This document shows, in pieces, positions 12,736 to 24,700 of a stretch of DNA of 64,000 nucleotides (position 1 is its first letter; every line of letters begins with the position of its first letter). The notes under the pieces are model-generated. The model was given only the letters and a program-made list of their open reading frames with translations, ran no database searches and was not told where the DNA came from. Origin of the DNA: Achatina immaculata (lineage: Eukaryota; Mollusca; Gastropoda; Stylommatophora; Achatinidae); the NCBI GenBank assembly GCA_009760885.1, contig CM019716.1, positions 7,163,938 through 7,227,937 of the forward strand. The letters are read 5' to 3'. Both the position numbers and the translations under genes were made by a program.

Positions 12736-15700
12736 CTGATGAAATAAATAGTAAAAATTTGAATAATCTGATGCATGCACAGGCTTGAAGTGACCATAAG
12801 AAGTGGAGACAACTTTGCTGCACCCCGTTATAAACCCACAAGTCATGACTGAGCAAAGAATAGTTTATTTTCTACTTCAAGCCACAAAGTTCCCCCCCCC
12901 CCCCCAAACCCCAAAGTTCTTTTTCTTGTAATATTCCAACAGACCTCACGTGAATATTAACTCTTCCTGGGCCTTTCGTCACTTAGAAGACATGCTTGCT
13001 TTCTCACATGGTGCCTTTAGTTGCTGTAGTGAAGTTTGGTTTGTTTCATTAAAAACAGGTGTAACGTTCAGATTGTAAACATATGGTGCGCATGCCCCGT
13101 GACCTTTTTCAAAATGGCCGAAGAGTGCTTAGTTACAAGGAAGAAAATAGAGGTTTTCTGTGAGAAATTTCAATTTTTGGTGATGTAGATAGAGGTATGG
13201 ACATTCCCTGTGACCAGACCATTGTTATTGAATGTATCTCAAGGAGATCAAGACATATTAGACGACTGGAGTAGTAGTTAGAAGGTTATTTCAGACATTA
13301 TTTTAGCAATAATGCAACATGGAATCACAATATGACATCAACAGGTATTGTACCTCTAGACCTATCCAATGGTAAGCTGGACACAATCAGTGTCTAAAAA
13401 CATCACATTACTTCTTTTTTCCTAAAAAAACTCTGCACTCTGCATTAGTTATTTTGAAACATAATAAGTATACTTTTCACACGGAAAAACTCTTTCATTC
13501 ACATTTTACTAATATGCCCCTATACATATCAAGATCCGTGCTTTTAATCTGGCACCCAACTGAACATCCATGTTTGTTCCTGAGGCACGGAAGAGTTAAT
13601 CAGTTTTTTTTTTTGTTTGTCGTAATATTCCAACAGAACTCGTGAATATTAATCAGTTTTTTTGTCACGGTTTGTGCATCACCTCAGGTAAGCGATGGTT
13701 CAGGTATAGTAACATATTTCATTACTAGGAAAATGGAGTGAAAAATGTAAAACTTGGGGCAATAATTATTCAGAACTCTCTACCATTCATTCATTCATTC
13801 ATTTGCATGTCCCTTGTGGAACTCTGCCCCCCCCCCCCCCCCCCAACAGCTCTCCTGTAGGCCTCTCAGTTGTGAGCAAGATGGCCTGCTGCTGATGCAT
13901 CCATTTGCAGATTATCGATGATGTCTTGCAGCCATCTTCACCTTGGTCTTCCTCTCTTTCTTTTTCCCGTTATGTACCCTATCCAAGACGGTTTTCTCTA
14001 GATTATCATGATGTTTAATGTGTCCAAAATATTGAAGTTTTCTCTCTTTAATCCTCTTTACTAGCTAGCCTTCTTCTGTAGCATTTACATTCAAAGGCCT
14101 CTAGTATGTATGATCTGAGGCAAGCCAGTAAATGACCCAGCTTAATAACTTACCCCTGTACCCCGAGCATGGGGTCCATATCCACTCCATTTGTTAACCG
14201 AGTTCTTGACTTCTCAGTTACTGATCAGTTGTACTAATGTATCTTTGCATCCTTAGAACATATGGTATAGTTCTTGGCAAGCCACTTATCCATCTTATTA
14301 ACTTACCTTTGTACCCCTGGTACGTATGGTATAGTTCTTGGCAAGCCACTTATCCATCTTATTAACTTACCTTTGTACCCCTGGTATGTATGGTATAGTT
14401 CTTGGCAAGCCACTTATCCATCTTATTAACTTACCTTTGTACCCCTGGTACGTATGGTATAGTTCTTGGCAAGCCAGTATTTTATTGATCCATCTTCCTC
14501 AATAGTGGTAGATAAACGCTTGAGTGTCTTATTTCCACAATGTGGACAAAAAACTTTGGTAGTGTCTTTTGTGATTCTGTTGAAGCAAACAGAAGAAATA
14601 TTTGCAACTGGTTAAAACATTCAGTGTTTTATCACTTCACACGCTACAGTCATTAGACTTATCATGAGACCACAATCATTGGATGTAACATGAGAGCACA
14701 AACATTAGGCTTAACTTAGACTACAAACATCAGACTTAAGACTACAAATCACTGGACATAACATGAGAATACAGACAGACTTACCATGAGACAACAATCA
14801 CTGGACATAACATGAGAATACAGACATTAGACTTAACAGGAGACAACAATCATTTAAACACAAGATTACAGTTATCAGATATAAAATGAGATAACAGTCA
14901 GTAAAATAAGTTATATTAAAAACTATCCCAAAAGAAGAGAAAACTGACACTAAATGAGAGAGAACCATCAGCAGAAATTTAAAAATTATAAACTGGACCC
15001 ACAGATCCACATGCAAAAAAGAAAGAAAAAAACCCCCATTAAATAAAGTAAAAGCAACAAGAGGGGCAAGCTGATGACAAGACCTGGTGGTTATAGAGAC
15101 AGCTCCAAGATGGAAACTTGACACCACCTGAAGGAGTATGTGCTGTTACTCATCATCATCATCACCACCCTAGGGAGGGTTAGCTGCAATAGTTTTCCAA
15201 CCTGATTGGTTCTCACAGGCACACAGCCAGGATTCCTCCAGGCCACATGTTAACGCTGTCTACCAACCTATCATCCTCCATTTGTTATTACAGTATACAA
15301 AGGTTGCTTTAATGGCCTTATATTTATTACTACTGTTTCTAAACAGCATAGGGAAAGTGCGACTACCAAAGAGAAACAATATGCTATTCCAAATGCATCT
15401 GAGTTATTTCTGTCAGAAACTGCTACAAGAAGCATGTACCTCATGCATCCAAAGCATCTGAGGACATAGCTCTTGGCCCTCTTGATGAGCATGCCATCAA
15501 CAGATAGGACACTGAAGCCCATCTGTATCAAAACATTCTGAAACAGATTGTAACACAAGTGGTTGTTAGTCAGCAACAACAACAACTAACTCTGGCATTT
15601 CTATGAGGTTTAGTGTCATCTTGGCTAACTCTGGCATTTCTGTGAAGTTTAGTGTCATCTTGGCTAACTCTGTCATTTCTGTGAGGTTTAGTGTCATCTT

Positions 15701-18700
15701 GGCTAACTCTGGCATTTCTGTGAGGTTTGGTGTCATCTTGGCTAACTCTAGCATTTCTGTGAGGTTTAGTGTCATCTTGGCTAACTCTAACATTTCTGTG
15801 AGGTTTAGTGTCATCTTGGCTAACTCTAACATTTCTGTGAGGTTTAGTGTCATCTTGGCTAACTCTAACATTTCTGTGAGGTTTAGTGTCATCTTGGCTA
15901 ACTCTAACATTTCTGTGAGGTTTAGCATCATCTTGGCTAAATAACATTTCTGTGAGGTTTAGCGTCATCTTGGCTAACTCTAACATTTCTGTGAGGTTTA
16001 GCATCATCTTGGCTAAATAGCATTTCTGTGAGGTTTAGCATCATCTTGGCTAAATAGCATTTCTGCAAGGTTTAGTGTCATCCTGAGTGTTGGCTCTGGT
16101 ACAAGAAGTGGTAACATGTTCAGTTTATGGCAGTCATCATGTGGTGGTGCCCTTTCCGACTGTCCCACGATATTAATATTTATGTCAAAGTTGGCTGAAA
16201 CTTCACTGGCACTCACATGGCTTGATCTACTGGATTTATGATGGTGGAATCTATCCCCAGCCCAGTCTACTGAGGAAAACTGCCTTCTTAAAGGCTTCTT
16301 GTTGGTGCTGTGAAATGTGCGTGTCTATCACGAGATATTCCTTGATGTAAAGTATATGTACCTTCAATGGTGCCTTTGTCTACATAGGAAGATGTCATAA
16401 GTTGCTACATGCTGAATGATGATTTAAGGCAGACTATCAGCAACACAGTATCACAAAATGAAACAGAAAAAAAAAAAAAAAGCAGCAGACATGAATAGGG
16501 AAATCTGAGACACCAGAAAATACCTAAGGGAACAGCACTTCAAGAGGACAAGAGAACAAATTTTGAAGGAAAAAAAAACCCAATGGGTGAGTCAGAAGCA
16601 GTTTTAGGTAGAGATGGAGTCAGCATAAATATAGCATTTATGAGAGAGGTAGACATCTGTCTACTATCAAGCAGCCACAAAGATATGCAAGATAAAATAA
16701 ACAAGCTAACCCAGAATGCAAACAACATAGGATTAAAGATCAACATAGGAAAGACAAAGTTAATGAAGCAAAATGTGAACAACAGAAATGTACTCAGAGT
16801 AGACAGCAAGTTAGTGAAGGAGGTCAACGAATTTGTATATCTTGGCAGTAGAGTAGAAAATGGAGACAGCATAGAGGACATCAACAGCAGACTTACTAGA
16901 GCAAACCAGGCTTTTGCAATGCTGCATACTATATGGAAATCTAAAAAAAACTAAGTGTGAATACGAAAATCAGGATATCTAAGTGTACTACTCTATGGAA
17001 GCAAATGCTGGAAAATCACCAAAACCATAGAAAACAAACTGAATTCTTTCCAGACTAAATGTTTATGAAGAATTAATTATTTTGGCCAAACACCATAAGA
17101 AATAACATCTTATCGGCAGAAATGCAGATTAAGCCACTGACAGCAATTATTGAGGAAAGACGCTGGTGATGGTTGGGACATGTGCTCCGAATGACTGACA
17201 ACTCACTACCAAAAATAGCACTAAGATGGACACCACAGAGGAACAGAAGTAAGGGTAGACCAAAAGAGACATGGAGAAGAACAACAACAGAAAGGATGTT
17301 GAGCAATAGAGGGCTCACCTGGGCAAGAGCAGAAAAAAAGGCAAAGGACAGGCATTTGTGGAAACCCTTGTGGAAGCCCCATGTGCCCTGAGCACTTAAG
17401 GTTCAGAGAGAGATAAGGTTTAAAAAAAGGAATAAAAGTTGGAAGCAATTTTAACTGGAAGTGAAGCTGGATCTGCATAACTATATCATTTATGAAGGAG
17501 TCAAAAGCTTGCTGTATCAATTCTTCAGCTTTTGATGAGAAGAAAAAAAAAAACATGAAGAAACTTGTCTAGAAGTTTGTGTCAGACTCGGAACCTCACA
17601 TCAAACGATTTAAAATAACTGCCAGAATAAAACCATTATTATTACTATCACAGCATTCCTAGGAACTACTGTTACCTGCACAGCAAAGTCTGTTGTTAAA
17701 CCTATCTTACTTGAATAGCAAATTCTGCTGTTAAACCCATCCTTACCTGCACTGCAAATTCTGTTGTTAAACCCAACCTTATATGTATCGCAAATTCTGC
17801 TGTTAAATCTATCCTTACCTGCACAACAAACTCTAATGTTAAACCTATTCTTACCTGCATAGCAAAGTCTGTTGTTAAACAGCCAACACACACATCATTT
17901 GTCTCAGTGGTCTCTACACCCATTGACCTCTTCACATCCATAATGTTTGCTGGTGTTATCCATCCATCATCATCATCATCACCATCATCATCACCATCAT
18001 CATCATCCTCCTTGTTTTCCTCCTTCACCTCTTCCTCTTTCTCAACTGTGATGTCATTACTGATCTCCTCTGCTGCTTCTACACTGTCAGCTGCTTCATC
18101 ATCCAGAGTTTCACTAGCATCAAAATACTCCTCTTCATCATCGCTGTCTGTCTCCTTTTTCTCTGCAATCAAATCTGATGGAAGCGCCTCACCTTCAGCA
18201 TATCTCTGTAACGAACATAATTTAAAGAAATGTCACAGAGAAATACACAACTTACTCTGATCCTCACATTCTAAAAAAAAAACAAAAAAAACTGGTACAA
18301 CTTCACGACAATCTCAGAATATGATAAAACAAGCTTCCAGTTTATTCCCCTCATGTTAAGAAGCTACGAAAAGTCTCAGTTGGCTCCACTACAAGTGAGG
18401 CCACTCCAGTCAGGCTGAATTCTATCAACCGGTTACTGGGAGCACTGTTAAGATGTTGGATAGGTATTCTATATTTTCTGAGTAAGTTTCCCCAGCTTAA
18501 ATGTGTCAAGGTCCTGTTTTTTTTTTCCTTTTTTTTTTTTTCATCTGAGGTAGCCTGCCAGCAGCTTTCCGACCCACAACTTTCACATGAGATGAAAGTT
18601 CACTATTGTCAGCACTGCCCCCATTCTTGCTAAAACTTTACTTCTGGAATAGACAACTTTCACTGATAAATCTCAGCACCTGGAAAGGAAAACTTCCACC

Positions 18701-21700
18701 GTTAACTTATCTCTAAGCATCTGGATAGATAAAGGCTCTCAAGTCATCCTTGCTCTTGGATTTATTCTCTGCTTCCTTCCATTAGCGTCCCTTGTCTCTG
18801 TGCACTGTCATAATTTCCCTTCCCCATGCAATTCTAGGTCTTCTTCAATTTTTTCCTTGAGGATTCCATGTCATTGTCTGTCTTGCTTTGCTAGTCTCAG
18901 GTTTCCTCACTGAGTGGCCAATCCACCTCCATATCCTAGACATGATTTGTTGGTCCATAGGATTTTGTCCTATTCTTTCCAAGACCTCATCATTCCTGAT
19001 CTTGCCATGCCATTTAATGTTTAAAGTCCTTCTCCAGCAGTAGTTGATGAATGTTTGTATCCTCTGTTGTATTGTCTTGGTCATAACCCATGTAGCAGGA
19101 CAATCTTTACATTTGTACTGAAAAGCCTAAGTTTGGTCCCTGTTTTGATGTCCTTTAATGGCCAAATTTTGTTAAGCTGGATAAATGCTGTCCTGGCCTT
19201 AAGCTTAGACCCTGCCTACCTCTGCTTTTGGGGGGAACCAGCTAGTGTAGTGGTTAGAGCACTCACCTAGCAACCGAACGGTTGAGGGTTTGAATCCTCA
19301 GCTCAGCAGGGATTTTTTTTTTTTACCAATATGGCCCCGAGGTTGACCCTGCTTCGTAGAATGGACCCATTCCAAGTCTTCAAGCTGGTCCCTTGTAACC
19401 GCTCCTAGTCTGATACGACGTTTGTGTTTTATCACCTTCACATTTCAGGGGCCAAGGCCATCCCACACACGGGTACAGGGACTGACTGATTGATCTTTAT
19501 TTTCCAAAGGGCTGAGAACTGGACACACAGGCCCGTCTGACATTCACACAACTTTCTCTGTCCTAGACATTCAACAATTATGATCTGCATATACTAAATA
19601 TAATTAACACTGAGAACACTGAAGAAAATAAAATAATATGAAAAATGCATTATCTTTCACTCGTATCTGTGATTCAATACAGAAAGTGACTCATACATAT
19701 TTGCCAAATAGAACTTTCTCTCTGTTCCAGACATTCAACAATTATGATGCACATATACTAAACATAATTAATATTGAGAACACTGAAGAAAATAAAATAA
19801 TATGAAAAATGCATTATCTTTCACTCGTATCTGTGACTCAATACAGAAAGTGACTCATACATATTTGCCAAATAGAACTTTCTCTCTGTTCCAGACATTC
19901 AACAATTATGATGCACATATACTAAACATAATTAATATTGAGAACACTGAAGAAACGCAATACGATGAAATATGAACAGCAAGTGATCCTAATTACACTT
20001 CAGATTCTATGAATAATCAGCAAGCCATCTCTTGTCATCTGCAGGACTTTGTGAAAGAAAATATGTACCCTATAAACTCTCTCTCTCTCTCTGAAACTTA
20101 AGTGCCCAGGGCACATGGGGCTTCCGTAAGGGTTTTCCACAAATGCCTGTCCTTTGCCTTTTTTTCCGCTCTTGCTTAACATCCTCTCTGTTGATCTTCT
20201 CCATGTCTCTTTTGGTCTACCCTTACTTCTGTTCCCCTGTGGTATCCATCTTAGTGCTATTTTTGGTAGTGAGTCGTCAGTCATTCGGAGCACATGTCCC
20301 AACCATCGCCAGCATCTTTCCTCAATAATTGCTGTCAGTGGCTTCATCTGCACTTCTGCCAACAATATGTTATTTCTTATGGTGTTTGGCCACAATATTT
20401 TTCTAATTCTTCGTAAACATTTAGTCTGGAAAGAATTCAACTTGTTTTTTATGGTTTTAGTGATTTTCCAGCATTCACTTCCATAGAGTGCCTTATAAAC
20501 TACAGCTCACATTCACTCCTGCTAAAATAAAATAAAAGATTGTCAAGGACATTCTTGGCAGTACCTTGGAAGCAACTGTCACACCAGAGTTGTTTGTTTT
20601 ACTTCCCACTGTCCACTCCGGCTGAAATGAATTAACATGTGTCGCACATGAACATACACTTTGTTAAAATACTCTACAATGAATTAAATATTTTATATAT
20701 GAACATGAACAGGTGGCCTGGTTAGCTGAGTGGCTGCTAGGTGCTTGGTTTACTGGTTTCAGTCCCAGCAGTGGGACTTTTTTTTTTCTGGTACACACAC
20801 AAAAAAGACATGTTCCGGGGTTGACCCAGCCTCTAAATATGGGTGCCAGATAAATCTGGGAAGGTAAATGTTGCCAGGTGTGATACTGACCACATCAAAC
20901 TTTCATGTGCCGAAGGTCATGGAAATACGGGCCTAACACCATATTCCAAATGTGCCTTAACGGCATGGAAACGAGAATTTTACTTTTACCTATATATGAA
21001 CATGAACTATGTTACAATACTCCACAATGAAGTACATATTTCATGCATGAATACAGACTTCATTAAAATACTCCACAGCATTTTTGTACATTAGACTAAC
21101 ACATATCTACTGTGCTTGTAACTTATTTGTCCTTCTAATGCTCTTTGTAATTTTCACTGCCACTTATATACAGAATATTTTGTGGAAGAAATGTCAATTT
21201 TCTTTGCTTTTGTTTTTTTTTTCCTCCCAATTTACAATTAAATTCTAACACAATCAGAAGACAGATCGGCGGGAAGAAGCCCACAGTTCTCTCCGGGTTC
21301 TCGCAGAAGACCCCACCACAGCTTCTGCCTCAGGTCCATCCCCTGCGCCCAGGTCTAGTTTGAACATTCACTGAACTATGAAGCCAGACCTGGGCACAGG
21401 GGATGGACCCGAGGCAGAAGCTGTGGGGCTGCCATGAGGACCTGGCTTCATCCTGGAGACCCAGCTTCTGATTCTGCATGACCCAGTACTTGAACACAGA
21501 AGAAGAATGGTCCATTTACAACTGGATTCTAACACAATCCAACACAATTTACAATTGAATGATTCCAACTGAGGATAACCTTTGGTTAAATCAATGGATG
21601 GCTGTGATTTTCTTCTTTTCTTTAAAATTTCTGGTTATTTTTTTCTTATACCGGCAGCATTTTTTCATGAGCTTTCCACTTAGAATCAAAGGGAGGCTAC

Positions 21701-24700
21701 TAACTGTCAAATATTCTCATTCTTTCTTTTAGTACTGACTTCTCATGGAAGTTTCTTAATTCAGTTTCTGTAAAATAGTACAAAGAGCTTACAAGATTGA
21801 AAGAAAGGCAACCAGCAGGAGCAATAATAAGAACTGAACCTCACACTCTAGAAGGAGCAGCAACCAGCAACCATCTAACTTCTGATATGACAAGTGTAGG
21901 GAAGATTTCTCAGGACTGAATCTCTCTGCTTACATGAACCCGCTGGCTTCACATGCGTCACTGGATCAGACAACACCATAAGATATCTACTCAACCAAAC
22001 AGCCCATGATTCCAGAATCTACTGCTCTTCATGAAAGCTGAAGAAAATGCTCCAGTCCACACAAGAGATAGCCCTTGAAATTTAGATCAACACCATAGCA
22101 TATGCACCAAGTGAAATAGTCCTCTCCTTCAAGCTCTGCCGAAAACGATCCATTTTATTCAAGGGACAATACTGGAGGCTTATACTTTATAAAATAAGAT
22201 TTTTAAGGGCATGCATCTCTCCCATTGCAACATATGCCCGTGAGACCTGGACACTTAACAAAACAGCTGAGAAACATATAAATGCCTTTGAATGCAAATG
22301 CTACAGAAGAGTTCTTCAAATATCATGGGCACAAAAAAGAACAAAAATATCCATACTACAAGAACTTAATACTGAAGAAGGCTGGCTAGTAGAGAGGATT
22401 AAAGAGAGAAAACTTCAATATTTTGAACATATTAAACGTCATGATAATCTAGAGAAGACCGTCTTGGAAGGGTACATAACGGGAAAAAGAAAGAGAGGAA
22501 GACCAAGGTGAAGATGACTGCAAGACATTGCTGATAATCTGCAAATGGATGCATCAGCAGCAGGGCATCTTGCTTACAACCGAGAGGCCTACATGAGAGC
22601 TGTTAGGGAGGCAAAGTTCCGCATGGGACATGAAAATGACTGACTGATACTTTTGCCAATGAAAAAATTAAAAGGATAAGAAACAAAAACATAAGTAACA
22701 TGGGGCATTTAGATACAGCTTTAGAAAAAAAATAAGCCACGATTATTTGTTATAATTTTTTTAATGTTTTCCTGTAGAATTCTTTTCCCAATAACTTCAC
22801 ATGGACAAACAGCCATCAGAACTGTCTAATACGTACCTTTCTGAGAGGTTCTTTGCGAATGTGGTCTGTCCCTTTAAACTGCTTCTCCAGGTCATACACT
22901 AGTGCCAGCACCTTCAAGTCAACAGCGGAAAGGGCCTGATAATCACCAGTCTTCTTTGCAAATGATGATACTGTGAATACAAGACAACCTGATAATCACC
23001 AGACTTCTTTACAATATGATGATACTGCGAATAAAAGACAATGTTCCAAGATACATATCTCTTAATACCAGCTTTAATTTTTTTTTCAGATTACTTTGTC
23101 AAGTTTTAAAATAACTATATCATCTTAAGTAATCTAATAAATTGTCTGCTCTATGGGCATTTATAATTTATTTATACCAGTCATAAAGCTGCCCCAAGCT
23201 CACTACTGTGCTAATGGATATCTGAATTCTGATAAGTTTATTAGAAGGTAGGTATACTTTTAAGAATTATGGTTGTTTTTTTATTCTTTTTCCCTCTCTC
23301 TCTCAGAAGAATGCCATGATCAGACAACCAGCCAATCCCATGGTTCACTGTTTCATGTGATTCCTATACACTAATGTTTAAAACTTCCAGAATGCACGTC
23401 ACAATTGTAAACTACACCATCTGATGTGGATTCCAAAATAAAAACATTCCATAAAAGTGCTGAATTACAACTAAAAAAGAGCACATAAACTGCTGAATTC
23501 CCAACTTAAAAACAACCCATAAACAGCTGGATACCAACATAAAAACTATCTACAATTAGTTTCCAAAGAAACAAGTACCCAGCCGCAACGCATCTCCTGA
23601 AGGTTCCTTGAATGTGATCTCAATGGGAAGCATTTTCAGCCTTCTCCTGGTAGCTCTGTCACAGCTCTCCTGAATAACTTCTGGGATAGTGTACACATTT
23701 TCTGCAATATCCTGCAGCAGAGTAACAACACATTATCTTTCTTCAACAAGCAATGATTTTATGCTGTGAAGAAGAGCTTATAATGCAGATAAACAGTTTA
23801 TGCAAGGCTGCTCTAATATGATTCTGTAAAAAGGTACGGTAAAGATAACCTGGTTATGTCTTGGAGGAAATTAGGGGATATGATGTTAGTGTTCATACAG
23901 TCCTTGACCAATCAGCATACTAATCATAATCTGAGTGACTGGAATGCCTCTGGCCAGATCTGAACCAGCATCTCCACCATGAGAAATTAACACCTAACCA
24001 CTCTGTCACTCAAGCACCAACATGATTCTGATTAATGACTGAAAGAGAAGTTGCAGTGTTACTTTGTTAATGTACATGCTTTGGCTGGCACTTTCTTTGA
24101 CCAGACGGTGATGGCTGTGAATCTCCCTGTGGCTGTGAGCTGTAAGATCTTGGCAGTTGATGCCAAAGTCAAGATCTTGGCTGTCCTTCCCTTTGAACAA
24201 ATAACGGGGGGAGAAGAAGGGCAAAGACACTGTCTCTTTTGGCATCAGTGATACAGAGCTGACATCGGGGTTGGCGAACTATAGCTGATCAAGACCCTGT
24301 CACACCTCTTTGTTGCCACCTCCATTAACAGACCTGGCATGGCCAATGGGGCAGGGGTAATCACAGTCCCCATGGCCTTAAAGTCTGGTATAGAAGTAAT
24401 GTACACCCCCTGCTTTTTAGCTGCATTCAGGGACTGAAAAAATAGCTCCCACTGCACAGTCCCAAGCCAATACAATGTTGTGCCTCAACATCTTCACGGC
24501 ATCAGCTGCAAAGAACACCAGCTCTCAGTTCAAGGGAGACGGAAGAAGAACACATAACAAATGCTAATCTTCGCTTGTGCTTCTACAAAGGGCTGCAGCC
24601 AAAATTATACATCTTTACCATGCAATGCCTTATTCCATCTTCATTCTCTTCCCTTTTTATAGTCACTCTGCACACATTTACATAAGTGACTACAGGACAA

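Noticed and set aside
17907..18260. Ser-rich plus-strand protein
   Set aside because: It is the antisense of NOB1 exon 4's acidic codons.
19232..19305. Functional tRNA gene
   Set aside because: The cloverleaf stems do not pair well and the sequence continues into a SINE body; similar heads recur in the window.
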